Source: Marinobacter oulmenensis (GTDB taxonomy: Bacteria; Pseudomonadota; Gammaproteobacteria; Pseudomonadales; Oleiphilaceae). Taken from it: a stretch of DNA of 64,000 nucleotides. The stretch is from NCBI RefSeq assembly GCF_014201735.1, contig NZ_JACHFE010000007.1, forward strand, positions 1-64,000, written 5' to 3'. This document shows positions 29,715 through 40,380 of this stretch, one piece after another. The notes below the pieces were generated by a model that was not told the origin of the DNA, did not search any database, and saw only the letters and a list, made by a program, of their open reading frames with translations. The position numbers and the translations under genes were made by a program. The first letter of the stretch is position 1; each line of letters begins with the position of its first letter.

Positions 29715-31310
29715 TCAGGAAGGCTGCCGGAAGTGCCGAATACGCACACCGGCAACGGCCAGCGCAAAGAAGTAGGCCAACACGCCAGCGATCACCAGTA
29801 CGGCCATCTGCCAGGCCCGCTCCAGACCACCAAGGGCAAACCACTGGGCCGAAGACGCATTCAGCCAGACAATGACCGCCGCCAGGGCGGCATTGGCCAC
29901 CAGCAACTGCAACAGAAAGCGAGTCCAGCCTGGCTGGCTCTGCCAGGCCCCTTCCCGGCGCAGGCCACGCCACAACAGAAAACCGTTAAGCCAGGCCGAA
30001 AGCGCTGTAGCCAGTGCCAGACCGGCATGGGCCAGCGGAACAATCAACGCCAGGTTGAACACCATATTCGCCACCATGGCAATAACACCGATGCGTACCG
30101 GCGTGCTCGTGTCCTGGCGCGCGAAGAACCCCGGCGCCAGAACCTTGATCAGCATGAACGCCAGAAGGCCCGCAGAATAGGCTCGCAGACTCTGGGCCGA
30201 CATGATCACATCCCGGTCCGTCACTTCGCCATAATGGAACAGAGTGGCAATGAGCGGCTCGGCCAGCAAAGCCAGCGCCAGAGCCGCTGGCAGACCAATC
30301 AACAGAACCGCCCGCACCGCCCAGTCCAGGGTTGCGGCAAACTGCTCCGCCGAGGCGGCGGCGTGTTTGCGGGAAAGGCTCGGCAGAATCACGGTACCAA
30401 TGGCGATACCGAATACACCAAGAGGCAGTTCTGAGAGCCGGTCCGAATAATACAGCCAGGACACGCTGCCGGTCTGGAGAAAAGAAGCCAGCACCGTATC
30501 CAGCAGCAGATTGATCTGACTGACCGACACGCCGAACAGCGCCGGCGCCATCAGCTTGAGGATACGGATCACCCCTTCATGGCGGTAATCCACCCTCGGC
30601 CTGGGCAACAGGCCCAGTCGCATCAAAAACGGCAGCTGGAAAAAAAGCTGTAACGCCCCGGCGATCATCACCCCCCAGGCCAGCGCCATCACCTCATCCT
30701 GCATTAATGGTGTCAGGAAAATCGCTGCTCCGATCATCGACAGGTTCAGCAGCACCGGGGTAAAAGCCGGTACGGCAAAGCGGTCATAGCTGTTCAGTAT
30801 CGCGCCGGCAAAGGCGGTCAGGGAAATCAGCAACAGGTAGGGAAAGGTGATCCGCAGCATATCGCTGGCCAGCTCGAACTTGACCGGCTCATCCAGAAAG
30901 CCCGGGGCGAACACCGCCGTCAGCGCCGGCGCCCCCAACATCGCCACCAGCGTAACGGCCAGCAACACCAGCCCCAGAGACCCGGCCACAGCGTTAACCA
31001 GTCGCCGGACTTCCGAGGCATCCCCCTTTTCCCGATAGGATGACAGCACCGGCACAAAGGCCTGGGAAAAGGCGCCTTCGGCAAACAGACGGCGCAGGAA
31101 ATTGGGGATTTTAAACGCCACGAAAAACGCATCGGCACCGGTGCCGGCGCCAAAATAGCGGGCTATCACCATGTCACGGGCCAGACCCAGCACCCGCGAC
31201 AGCATGGTCATGGAACCCACGACTCCCGAGGAACGCAGCAAGCCTGGCGGCTTGGGAACAGGGCGGTTATTCGACTCGGCCTGGCCTGGCGTATTGTCTT
31301 CCGATGGCAT
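29715..31310 (-). CDS. murJ: Lipid II flippase MurJ (MviN)
   Basis: This inner-membrane MOP-superfamily transporter moves lipid II across the membrane for peptidoglycan synthesis. The 531-residue protein has about 14 hydrophobic segments. The conserved early region LLRSSGVVGSMTMLSRVLG, the motif GLARDMVIARYFGAG and FLRRLFAEGAFSQAFVPV are present. The ATG at 31310 is chosen because residues upstream of it (from 31415) are not family-like, although its ribosome site is weak. It is divergent from rpsT. Confidence 0.94.
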   Translation of the reverse strand: MPSEDNTPGQAESNNRPVPKPPGLLRSSGVVGSMTMLSRVLGLARDMVIARYFGAGTGADAFFVAFKIPNFLRRLFAEGAFSQAFVPVLSSYREKGDASEVRRLVNAVAGSLGLVLLAVTLVAMLGAPALTAVFAPGFLDEPVKFELASDMLRITFPYLLLISLTAFAGAILNSYDRFAVPAFTPVLLNLSMIGAAIFLTPLMQDEVMALAWGVMIAGALQLFFQLPFLMRLGLLPRPRVDYRHEGVIRILKLMAPALFGVSVSQINLLLDTVLASFLQTGSVSWLYYSDRLSELPLGVFGIAIGTVILPSLSRKHAAASAEQFAATLDWAVRAVLLIGLPAALALALLAEPLIATLFHYGEVTDRDVIMSAQSLRAYSAGLLAFMLIKVLAPGFFARQDTSTPVRIGVIAMVANMVFNLALIVPLAHAGLALATALSAWLNGFLLWRGLRREGAWQSQPGWTRFLLQLLVANAALAAVIVWLNASSAQWFALGGLERAWQMAVLVIAGVLAYFFALAVAGVRIRHFRQPS

Positions 31311-31443
31311 GATAGGGTTCCAGAATACGGATGGCGTCTCGGTAATCCACAGGGTGCCCGGAGGACCTTTCCCCGGAGCCTGAAAGCGATGCGCGAGTGT
31401 ACCACAGGCCGCCACACCCGGGGATCATGGCACCTCGTCGGCC

Positions 31444-31472
31444 TTGACATTTCAGGGTTTCACCGGCATAGT
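31444..31472 (+). promoter_or_regulatory. Predicted sigma70 promoter of rpsT
   Basis: A perfect -35 TTGACA (31444-31449), a 17-bp spacer and a -10 CATAGT (31467-31472, four of six) face rpsT. The start site would leave a leader of about 85 nt, compatible with autogenous control of S20, which is known in E. coli. Confidence 0.6.
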
Positions 31473-31563
31473 TCCGCGTCATTTATTTCGACGCGCTGCA
31501 TTTGGCGCGCACGCGATACAAACAGTTTCAGTTTCTATAGTAACGAATTTCAGGAGTTTTACG

Positions 31564-31833
31564 GTGGCAAATTCCCCGCAAGCCAGAAAGCGCGCTCGTC
31601 AGAACGAGAACAACCGCAAGCACAACGCCAGCCTGCGTTCCATGGCCCGTACCTACGTCAAGAAGGTTGAAGCCAAGATCAAGGCCGGCAACGCCGAAGA
31701 AGCTCAGGCCGCTCTGAAAGAAGCCCAGCCGATCATGGACAGCATGGTCAACAAGGGCGTGTTCGCCAAGAACAAGATTGCTCGCCAGAAGAGCCGCCTG
31801 AACGCCCAGATCAAGGCCCTGAACAACGCCTGA
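31564..31833 (+). CDS. rpsT: 30S ribosomal protein S20
   Basis: This is a primary 16S rRNA-binding protein. The 89-residue product, rich in Lys, Arg and Ala, begins ANSPQARKRARQNENNRK and matches the family in length. The start is GTG at 31564 with AGGAG 7 bases upstream. A non-ATG start is also known for rpsT in E. coli and limits translation. An upstream in-frame start at 31444 would extend into the promoter. A strong terminator follows. Confidence 0.97.
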   Translation: MANSPQARKRARQNENNRKHNASLRSMARTYVKKVEAKIKAGNAEEAQAALKEAQPIMDSMVNKGVFAKNKIARQKSRLNAQIKALNNA

Positions 31834-31855
31834 TCCGAGCGACGCAGAGAACCGG

Positions 31856-31887
31856 AAAAGCCGCGACCCAGGTCGCGGCTTTTTTTT
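31856..31887 (+). terminator. Rho-independent terminator of rpsT
   Basis: A GC-rich stem (GCCGCGA with TCGCGGC, extendable by two pairs) at 31860-31879 is followed by eight T residues, 27 bases after the rpsT stop. It is one of the clearest intrinsic terminators in the window. Confidence 0.9.
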
Positions 31888-31902
31888 GCCACCGTATCCG
31901 TT

Positions 31903-31922
31903 CTGTCACACTTGCCTGTTAA
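31903..31922 (+). promoter_or_regulatory. Weak Pho-box-like half-sites upstream of phoX
   Basis: CTGTCAC (31903-31909) and CTGTTAA (31916-31922) resemble the direct repeats of a PhoB site. They are 13 rather than 11 bp apart, so the match is poor. It is noted only because the next gene encodes a PhoX phosphatase. Confidence 0.25.
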
Positions 31923-31968
31923 AAGTCGCTTCTGTTCCTCCCCTCCAGTCAATCAAGGAGCAAGTGAC

Positions 31969-33882
31969 ATGACCCACCAGAACATGATCGACCCGGAAGA
32001 TCATCCGGAAATTGAACAGACCGATTTCGACCGCCTGACCGCCAAAGGCATCAGCCGCCGCAACTTCCTGCGCGGCGGCACCGCAGCCATGGGCCTGTTC
32101 CTGGCCGCAAGCCCTCTGGCCCAGGCCATTGCCGCGACCAGCCAGACCAGAGCCAGCAAACTCCTGGGCTTCAGCGCGGTTCCGGCCAGCACAGCCGACA
32201 CCTTTGCCGTGCCCAAAGGGTACGTCGCCAAACCCCTTATTTCCTGGGGCGACCCCATTCTGAAGGGGGCACCGGCCTTTGACCCGTCCGGCAATCAGGA
32301 TGCCGCCGCCCAGGCCGGCCAGTTCGGTGACAACACCGATGGCATGAGCTTCTTCCCTCTGTCGGAAGACCGTGCCCTGCTGGCCGTGAACAATGAATAC
32401 ACCAACTACGAATACCTCTTTGCCCACCAGGGCAAACAGGACCTGACCGCCGACGAGGTTCGCAAATCCCAGTCCGCCCACGGCGTCTCTGTCTTCGAAA
32501 TCCGCCGCAACAGCCAGGGCGAATGGCAGGTTGCACCGGATTCCGACTACAACCGGCGGATCACTGCCAACACCCCGATGGAACTGACCGGCCCGGCCGC
32601 CGGCCATGACCTGATGAAAACCGCAGCAGACCCGAGCGGACGCAAGCCACTGGGCACATTCAACAACTGCGCCAATGGCCAGACCCCCTGGGGCACCTAC
32701 CTCACCTGCGAGGAAAACTTCCACGGTTACTTTGCCTCGACCCAGGACCAGGTGGATCTGCCAGCCAGGGACACCCGTTACGGTCTGAAAGCCGGCAACC
32801 GGGGCTATCAGTGGTACCGGCACGACGAACGCTTCGATCTGGCCAAACACCCCAACGAGCCGCACCGGTTCGGCTGGGTAGTGGAAATTGACCCCATGAA
32901 CCCCGAGGCCACCCCCCGAAAGCGCACCGCACTGGGCCGGTTCAAGCACGAAAACGCCGCTCTCACCATCGACCGCTCAGGCCATGTGGTGGTTTATCTG
33001 GGCGATGACGAGCGTGGCGAACACCTGTACAAGTTCGTGTCCCGTGACCGCTACAACCCGGACAACCAGAAGGCGAACCGGAACCTTCTGGAGGAAGGCA
33101 CGCTGTATGTCGCGCGGTTCCGCGCCAACGACGGTGAGATCAAGGGCAAAGGGGAATGGCTGGAACTCAGCCATGGCAAGAATGGACTGACGGCCGAAAA
33201 CGGCTTCGCTGACCAGGCTGAAGTGATGATTTTTGCCCGTGAAGCGGCAACGCAGGTCGGCGCCACCACCATGGACCGCCCCGAGTGGGTTGCCGTTCAC
33301 CCGAACAACAAAGCGGTGTTCTGCACGCTGACCAATAACAAGAACCGCGGCCAGGAAGGCCAGCCTGTGGGCGGCCCGAACCCCCGCGCCAAGAACAACT
33401 ACGGGCAGATTCTGCGCTGGTGGCCGACCAACGGCGACCACACCGCGACAAGCTTCGACTGGGACCTGTTTGCCATTGCCGGCAACCCGACGGTAGCCGA
33501 AGGCCTCTACGCCGGCAGCGATAACATCAATGCTGACAACATGTTCAACAGCCCGGATGGCATTGGCTTTGACCGTACAGGTCGCCTCTGGATCCAGACC
33601 GACGGCAAGTATTCCAATACCGGGGAGTTTGCGGGCATGGGCAACAACCAGATGCTCTGCGCGGACCCGGAAACCGGTGAAATCCGGCGCTTCGCTACCG
33701 GCCCGATCGCCTGCGAGATTACCGGACTGACGTTCTCTCCGGACCAGCGCACCGTCTTCGTGGGCGTACAGCACCCGGGCGAGGATCTGGCGCCCTCCCA
33801 TTTCCCGGAGGGCGGCAACAGCAAGCCTCGCTCAACCATCATGATGATTCAGCGCCGGGATGGCGGGATGATCGGAGCCTGA
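31969..33882 (+). CDS. phoX: Alkaline phosphatase PhoX (DUF839 family), Tat-exported
   Basis: PhoX enzymes are monomeric calcium/iron-dependent phosphatases that release phosphate from organic esters outside the cytoplasm. They are common in marine bacteria. The 637-residue protein has a twin-arginine motif SRRNFL at residues 29-34, followed by a hydrophobic segment ending in Ala-rich residues. The mature part has the DUF839 features CANGQTPWGTYLTCEENF (with a Cys/Glu set expected at the metal site), GRFKHENAAL and FNSPDGIGFD. The ATG at 31969 has AGGAG 8 bases upstream. It sits between rpsT and proB, where relatives often have nothing. Phosphate control is not proven by the sequence. Confidence 0.88.
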   Translation: MTHQNMIDPEDHPEIEQTDFDRLTAKGISRRNFLRGGTAAMGLFLAASPLAQAIAATSQTRASKLLGFSAVPASTADTFAVPKGYVAKPLISWGDPILKGAPAFDPSGNQDAAAQAGQFGDNTDGMSFFPLSEDRALLAVNNEYTNYEYLFAHQGKQDLTADEVRKSQSAHGVSVFEIRRNSQGEWQVAPDSDYNRRITANTPMELTGPAAGHDLMKTAADPSGRKPLGTFNNCANGQTPWGTYLTCEENFHGYFASTQDQVDLPARDTRYGLKAGNRGYQWYRHDERFDLAKHPNEPHRFGWVVEIDPMNPEATPRKRTALGRFKHENAALTIDRSGHVVVYLGDDERGEHLYKFVSRDRYNPDNQKANRNLLEEGTLYVARFRANDGEIKGKGEWLELSHGKNGLTAENGFADQAEVMIFAREAATQVGATTMDRPEWVAVHPNNKAVFCTLTNNKNRGQEGQPVGGPNPRAKNNYGQILRWWPTNGDHTATSFDWDLFAIAGNPTVAEGLYAGSDNINADNMFNSPDGIGFDRTGRLWIQTDGKYSNTGEFAGMGNNQMLCADPETGEIRRFATGPIACEITGLTFSPDQRTVFVGVQHPGEDLAPSHFPEGGNSKPRSTIMMIQRRDGGMIGA

Positions 33883-33890
33883 CGGGCATC

Positions 33891-33916
33891 ACGGGCCAGG
33901 GATGGCCCGTCGTTTT
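33891..33916 (+). terminator. Probable terminator of phoX
   Basis: A 7-bp stem ACGGGCC/GGCCCGT with a 6-base loop (33891-33910) is followed by CGTTTTG. It lies between the convergent phoX and proB stops. The T-tract is short. Confidence 0.55.
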
Positions 33917-33923
33917 GCGGGGA

Positions 33924-35048
33924 TCAGACAATCACCAGGTTGTCCCGGTGAATCATCTCCTCATCGGAAATGTAACCCAGCACATCATTGATGCACTGGC
34001 TTGAGCGCCCGGCAATGGCCCGGGCCTCATCCGCATCGTAGTTGACCAGCCCCCGGGCAATCTCACGGCCACTCTCATCAACGCAGGACACCATTTCCCC
34101 GCGACGGAACCGACCGGACACTGAAGTGACCCCCACCGGCAGCAGACTGCGGCCACCCAGCCGCAGAACCCGCACCGCGCCGGCATCCAGGGTCAGACGG
34201 CCGCGCGTCTGCAGATGCCCGGCAATCCACTGTTTGCGAGCCGCCACGCGGCTTTGATCGGGCAACAGCAAAGTGCCAATCACATCGCCCTGGCGCAGGC
34301 GGTAGATCACTTTCTCGATCCGACCACCAACGATGACCGTAAAAGCCCCCGAACGCGCCGCCAGCCGGGAGGCCCGGAGTTTTGTCATCATCCCGCCCCG
34401 GCCCAGCGTTCCAGCTCCGCCGCCAGCCATGGCGTCCAGCTCCGGATCACTGGCCATGCGCTCGGCAACCAGTTCCGCATCCGCGTGCTTGCGCGGGTCC
34501 CGATTGAACAGCCCCAACTGGTCGGTAAGGATGAGCAAACCGTCCGCTTCAACCAGGTTGGCCACCAGCGCCCCCAGGGTGTCGTTGTCACCAAAACGGA
34601 TTTCGTCGGTGACCACTGTGTCATTCTCATTGACGATAGGAATAACCCCCACGTCAAGCAGGGCCCGGAGTGTGCTGCGGCCATTAAGATAGCGCTTGCG
34701 GTCCGACAGGTCATCATGAGTCAGCAGGATCTGGGCGGTATGAATGCCGTGACGCATGAACTGGGCTTCCCAGCTCTGCACCAGCCCCATCTGGCCAACG
34801 GCTGCCGCCGCCTGCAGCTCATGCAGCTGCCCCGGGCGCCGCAGCCAGCCCAGACGGTTCATGCCAACCGCAACCGCCCCCGAGGACACAATCACAACCT
34901 CCACGCCATCCGCCACCAGATCCGCAATCTGGTCCACCCAAAGCCCCAGCGACACCTCATCCAGCCCCTTACCATCATTGGTCAGCAGGGCACTGCCGAT
35001 CTTGATCACCAGACGTTTTGCCTGGCGCAACTGGACTCGTTCGCTCAT
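33924..35048 (-). CDS. proB: Glutamate 5-kinase with C-terminal PUA domain
   Basis: This enzyme phosphorylates glutamate in the first step of proline synthesis and is feedback-inhibited by proline. The 374-residue protein has an amino-acid kinase domain (about 1-260) with [19 protein letters not shown] and [21 protein letters not shown] domain follows (about 285-365). It lies downstream of obgE (33-bp gap) on the same strand, a common proteobacterial order. Confidence 0.96.
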   Translation of the reverse strand: MSERVQLRQAKRLVIKIGSALLTNDGKGLDEVSLGLWVDQIADLVADGVEVVIVSSGAVAVGMNRLGWLRRPGQLHELQAAAAVGQMGLVQSWEAQFMRHGIHTAQILLTHDDLSDRKRYLNGRSTLRALLDVGVIPIVNENDTVVTDEIRFGDNDTLGALVANLVEADGLLILTDQLGLFNRDPRKHADAELVAERMASDPELDAMAGGGAGTLGRGGMMTKLRASRLAARSGAFTVIVGGRIEKVIYRLRQGDVIGTLLLPDQSRVAARKQWIAGHLQTRGRLTLDAGAVRVLRLGGRSLLPVGVTSVSGRFRRGEMVSCVDESGREIARGLVNYDADEARAIAGRSSQCINDVLGYISDEEMIHRDNLVIV

Positions 35049-35081
35049 GGTAAGGTGTTCTGCCTCTGGGCTGTGATGGGT

Positions 35082-36368
<1,287 letters not shown>

Positions 36369-36418
36369 TCAGGATATCACTGCCATCCCGGGTTCGGCAG
36401 AACCGGATCGCCGCTGCG

Positions 36419-36679
36419 TTACGCAGCCGGAACGATGCTGACGAACTTGCGGCTCTGCGGACCTTTGGTCTCGAACTTCACCTGACCGTCTGCCTTGGCA
36501 AACAGGGTGTGGTCTTTACCAATGCCTACGTTGGAACCAGCGTGGAAGCGGGTGCCACGCTGACGAACGATAATGCTGCCTGCAGATACAGTCTGACCGC
36601 CGAAGCTTTTGACCCCAAGTCGTTTCGACTCGGAATCGCGACCGTTACGGGTACTACCTGCTGCCTTTTTATGAGCCAT
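36419..36679 (-). CDS. rpmA: 50S ribosomal protein L27
   Basis: The 86-residue basic protein begins [19 protein letters not shown], with the N-terminal arm that reaches the peptidyl-transferase centre, and contains [17 protein letters not shown]. It lacks the cleavable extension found in Firmicutes. It lies 35 bases after rplU, with which it forms the standard pair. Confidence 0.97.
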   Translation of the reverse strand: MAHKKAAGSTRNGRDSESKRLGVKSFGGQTVSAGSIIVRQRGTRFHAGSNVGIGKDHTLFAKADGQVKFETKGPQSRKFVSIVPAA

Positions 36680-36714
36680 TACAAGCCTCCTGTTTAAAGG
36701 GGTTAGTCCCGGGC

Positions 36715-37026
36715 TTAGCCCTGGATACCCGTGATCTTGACTTCAGTGAACCACTGACGGTGGCCCTGACGCTTCATGGAATGCTTACGACGACGGAACT
36801 TGATGATCTGAACCTTGTCGTGACGACCATGGTTGACCACTTCTGCAGTCACCTTGGCGCCGTCCACTACCGGGGCGCCGACTTTCACGTCATCGCCATC
36901 GGCAACCAGCAGTACACGGTCGAATTCAACAGTGCCACCTGTTTCAACTTCCAGTTTTTCCAGCTTCAGGGTTTCGCCTTCCTGAACGCGGTGCTGCTTG
37001 CCACCGCTAACAATTACTGCGTACAT
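36715..37026 (-). CDS. rplU: 50S ribosomal protein L21
   Basis: The 103-residue protein begins [18 protein letters not shown] and has [16 protein letters not shown] near the C-terminus, matching bacterial L21 throughout. It is the first gene of rplU-rpmA and is divergent from ispB, with a 242-bp shared upstream region. Confidence 0.97.
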   Translation of the reverse strand: MYAVIVSGGKQHRVQEGETLKLEKLEVETGGTVEFDRVLLVADGDDVKVGAPVVDGAKVTAEVVNHGRHDKVQIIKFRRRKHSMKRQGHRQWFTEVKITGIQG

Positions 37027-37183
37027 TCAATGCTCTCCGAGATTGACCCATCCCTGCTCTTATCCGCCTGGTTCTAAGGGAAGCGCTTTGGCAACCCTAT
37101 TGCAGGGAGCGCAGGTTGGGATGAGTTGGGCGCGCAATTGTACGGCAAGCAGCCAGCCAACACAACCCGTGGTGGCGCTCAAG

Positions 37184-37212
37184 TTGACACTCCAGGCGTC
37201 AGTACATAGCAT
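37184..37212 (+). promoter_or_regulatory. Predicted promoter of ispB
   Basis: A perfect -35 TTGACA (37184-37189), a 17-bp spacer and a -10 TAGCAT (37207-37212, four of six) face ispB. The ispB ATG lies 57 bases after the -10. Confidence 0.55.
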
Positions 37213-37268
37213 TGCCGCGACCTGCCCAAAAAGGCATCGACAGTACCAGCAAGGGACCCACCTGCCCG

Positions 37269-38237
37269 ATGACAGCCGAGCGTATTTACGACACCGTGGC
37301 CGACGATTTCAGTCGCGTCAATGACCTGATTATCCGGCGGCTTGCCTCCGATGTGCCACTGGTGGAAAAAATCGCCCAGTACATCATCGAAAGCGGTGGC
37401 AAGCGCCTGCGCCCGCTGCTGGTTCTGCTGTCCAGCCAGGCTGCCGGCTACCGGGAAGACAACCACCTGAAGCTGGCCGCAGTCATTGAGTTCCTGCATA
37501 CAGCCACACTACTGCATGACGATGTAGTGGACACCTCCGACATGCGCCGTGGCCGCAGCACCGCCAATGCCAAATGGGGCAACGCGCCCAGCGTGCTTGT
37601 TGGTGATTTCCTCTATGCCCGGGCCTTCGAGATGATGGTGGAGCTCAAAAGCCTGCCGATCATGGAAGTGCTCTCCCACGCCACGGCGGTGATCGCCGAA
37701 GGCGAGGTCATGCAGTTGATGAACGTGAAGAACCCGGACCTCACCGAAGACCAGTACATGAAGGTCATCCACAACAAGACCGCCATGCTGTTCGAGGCCG
37801 CCTCCCATACTGGCGCGCAGCTCGCCGGCGCCACCGAAGAACAGGAAACCGCCCTGCGGGATTACGGCAAACACCTCGGGCTGGCATTCCAGTTGGTGGA
37901 TGATGTACTCGATTATCAGGGCAACGCCGAGACCATGGGCAAGAATGTCGGTGATGACCTGGCCGAAGGCAAGACCACCCTGCCACTGATTCAGGCCATG
38001 GCCACCGGCACGGACGAAGAGCGCCAACTGATTCGCCAGGCCATTCGCAAAGGTGGGCTGGATGACCTGCCGAAGGTATTGGAGACGGTTCGCCAGTCCG
38101 GCGCCATCGAATACACCATGAACAAGGCCAAGGAGCAGGCCCGGATTGCCCGGGACCTGCTCACCTGCCTGCCGGAATCGGCACACCGCCAGTCACTGGA
38201 GCTTCTTACCGAGGTGGCTGTTGCCCGGGTGAGCTAA
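37269..38237 (+). CDS. ispB: Octaprenyl/polyprenyl diphosphate synthase
   Basis: This enzyme elongates farnesyl diphosphate with IPP units to make the ubiquinone side chain. The 322-residue trans-prenyltransferase has the first Asp-rich motif DDVVD in LLHDDVVDTSDMRRG and the second as QLVDDVLDYQG, plus GGKRLRP near residue 43. The ATG at 37269 (MTAERIYDTV) is chosen over an upstream start at 37212 that would lie inside the predicted -10. Product chain length (C40 or C45) cannot be read from the sequence. Confidence 0.94.
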   Translation: MTAERIYDTVADDFSRVNDLIIRRLASDVPLVEKIAQYIIESGGKRLRPLLVLLSSQAAGYREDNHLKLAAVIEFLHTATLLHDDVVDTSDMRRGRSTANAKWGNAPSVLVGDFLYARAFEMMVELKSLPIMEVLSHATAVIAEGEVMQLMNVKNPDLTEDQYMKVIHNKTAMLFEAASHTGAQLAGATEEQETALRDYGKHLGLAFQLVDDVLDYQGNAETMGKNVGDDLAEGKTTLPLIQAMATGTDEERQLIRQAIRKGGLDDLPKVLETVRQSGAIEYTMNKAKEQARIARDLLTCLPESAHRQSLELLTEVAVARVS

Positions 38238-38281
38238 CTCCCCAAGCTTGACGCACGCCGACGGGCCTGCACCTTAGTGAT

Positions 38282-39268
38282 CTAACTCACACTTTCACGC
38301 CCGTGCGGCGAACTGAAATCCAGCTCTGGCCCCACAGGCACGATCTGAGTGGGGTTCACGGTGCGCTGGCTCACGTAGTAGTGGCGCTTGATCTGTCCGA
38401 TATCGACGGTATCGGCAACACCCGGCATCTGGTACAGCTCCCGAAGGTAACCGGACAGGTTCGGATAGTCCCGGATCTGCTGGCGATTGCATTTGAAGTG
38501 GCTGTAGTAAACCGCATCAAAGCGCACCAGCGTGGTAAACAGGCGCCAGTCAGCCTCGGTGATCCGGCTGCCGGTCAGATAGCGCCGGTCGGCAAGAATC
38601 GCCTCCAGCCAGTCCAGCGAGTCGAACAGCTCACGATAGGCTTTCTCATACTTGTCCTGTGCCGTGGCAAAACCGGCCTTGTAGACGCCGTTGTTGACGG
38701 TGTCGTAGACCCGCTCATTGATGCCTTCAATGTCATCACGAAGCGCCTCGGGGTAGAAATCCAGACCGGCATCCACGCCCTCAAGCCCATTGAAAGCCGA
38801 GTTGAACATGCGGATGATTTCGGCCGACTCATTGCTGACCACCGTCTCCTGCCGCTTGTCCCAAAGCACTGGGACCGTCACCCGGCCACTGTAGTCAGGT
38901 GCTGCGCGGGTGTAGAGCTGATGCAGGTACTGCAGGCCGTAGAGGTCATCCCGATGACCTGGCTGGTCCGGCCGGAACTCCCAGCCATTTTCCAGCATAT
39001 CCGGATGCACCACGGACACTGATATGTGCGGCTCAAGCCCTTTGAGTTTCCGGAAAACCAGCGTCCGGTGTGCCCAGGGGCACGCCATGGCAACGTAGAG
39101 ATGATAGCGCCCAGTCTCCGCCTTGAAACCGTCCACACCGGATGGCCCGGCGGAACCATCCGCGGTCACCCAGTTGCGGAAACGGGCCGCCTCCCGCTCA
39201 AACTTGCCGTCGGTCTTGTCGGTGTCATACCACTGATCAACCCACTGGCCATCAACCAACAGCCCCAT
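38282..39268 (-). CDS. yqjG: Glutathionyl-hydroquinone reductase (Xi-class GST, YqjG-like)
   Basis: This cytoplasmic enzyme reduces glutathionyl-hydroquinones, including halogenated ones, to hydroquinones using glutathione. The 328-residue protein has the Xi-class active site CPWAHRT with catalytic Cys63 in a thioredoxin-like domain. A helical C-terminal GST domain contains SRITEADWRLFTTLVRFD. The ATG at 39268 has AAGGAGG 4 bases upstream. It is divergent from a LysR regulator 116 bp away, which probably controls it. Confidence 0.92.
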   Translation of the reverse strand: MGLLVDGQWVDQWYDTDKTDGKFEREAARFRNWVTADGSAGPSGVDGFKAETGRYHLYVAMACPWAHRTLVFRKLKGLEPHISVSVVHPDMLENGWEFRPDQPGHRDDLYGLQYLHQLYTRAAPDYSGRVTVPVLWDKRQETVVSNESAEIIRMFNSAFNGLEGVDAGLDFYPEALRDDIEGINERVYDTVNNGVYKAGFATAQDKYEKAYRELFDSLDWLEAILADRRYLTGSRITEADWRLFTTLVRFDAVYYSHFKCNRQQIRDYPNLSGYLRELYQMPGVADTVDIGQIKRHYYVSQRTVNPTQIVPVGPELDFSSPHGRESVS

Positions 39269-39384
39269 AAAACCTCCTTTGCGAATGCTCACGCTGACCC
39301 ATCAGATTTATAACGACAGGCTAACGCCTCTCCTGATAGGCTGATAACAAGCGTTTCTGGCAAACACATTCAGATTATTCGAAC

Positions 39385-40305
39385 ATGCATACAGACATTA
39401 CGATCGACGCACTCAAGGTGCTCGACGCCATCGACCGCAAAGGCAGCTTTGCGGGCGCCGCGTCAGAACTGTTCCGGGTTCCCTCCGCCATCAGCTATAC
39501 CGTGCAGAAGCTGGAAGAGGATCTGAACGTCAATATTTATGACCGAAGTGGCCACAAGGCCGTGCTGACACCAGCGGGCCGATACCTGCTGGAGGAAGGC
39601 CGATCCCTGCTGGAAGCCGCGGAGAATCTGGCCCACAGTACCCGCCAGGTCGCTGAAGGCTGGGAAACGCGGTTGCGCATCGGCTTCAACTCACTGATGC
39701 CGGCCAATCTGCTGTTCCCGGCGGTCAATGAATTCCAGCAACTGGGCGTCCCGGTAGATGTCCAGATTATCGAGGAAGTCTTTGCCGGCACCTGGGATGC
39801 CCTGCAAAGCCGGCGGGTGGATCTGATCATTGGCGCGGACCAGCTCAGCAAACCCGCAGCCAGCTTCACCACAGCCCCTCTGGGGGAAATCGAGTTTGCT
39901 TTTGCCGTCGCCCCGGACCATCCACTGGCCAGCGCCAGCGAGCCCCTCACCGAATCGGATATCGCCAGTTACCCGGCGGCCGTCGCGGCCGACACCTCCC
40001 GCTCTTTGCCTCCGGGCAATTCGGGCATCTTCCGGCGGCAGCGCACACTGACGGTCAGTAATATTGACCAGAAGATTGAAGTGCAGGAAGCGGGGCTCGG
40101 CGTAGGCTGGCTGCCAGTGCCCAGAATCCGCCAGCCACTTCAACGCGGTTCACTGGTACTCAAAGAGGTGCAGGAGCCCAAGGCCCCGGTTGGCATTCAT
40201 CTGGCAAGGCACAGTGAGGATCGGGGCAAGGCTCTGATGTGGTTCTGGCAGCGCCTGGAGAACGACACCAGCATTCGGAGCTGGCTGGAACGGAATCCCC
40301 GATGA
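39385..40305 (+). CDS. LysR-family transcriptional regulator (YhaJ-like)
   Basis: The 306-residue protein has an N-terminal winged helix-turn-helix (about residues 6-65, GSFAGAASELFRVPSAISY) and a periplasmic-binding-like effector domain (about 92-300). Similarity in style to E. coli YhaJ, a regulator linked to quinone-like compounds, is a memory-based judgement. The divergent yqjG gene supports a role in sensing quinones or electrophiles. The 116-bp intergenic region has a direct TATCAG repeat (minus strand) but no clear T-N11-A palindrome was fixed. No strong ribosome site is seen at the ATG. Confidence 0.85.
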   Translation: MHTDITIDALKVLDAIDRKGSFAGAASELFRVPSAISYTVQKLEEDLNVNIYDRSGHKAVLTPAGRYLLEEGRSLLEAAENLAHSTRQVAEGWETRLRIGFNSLMPANLLFPAVNEFQQLGVPVDVQIIEEVFAGTWDALQSRRVDLIIGADQLSKPAASFTTAPLGEIEFAFAVAPDHPLASASEPLTESDIASYPAAVAADTSRSLPPGNSGIFRRQRTLTVSNIDQKIEVQEAGLGVGWLPVPRIRQPLQRGSLVLKEVQEPKAPVGIHLARHSEDRGKALMWFWQRLENDTSIRSWLERNPR

Positions 40306-40380
40306 CAGCCATGGAACGGGGCCGATGACACGCATAGCGCGGGTCATCAGCTGAGACTTACCCGTCCCCGGGAAGAGGTG

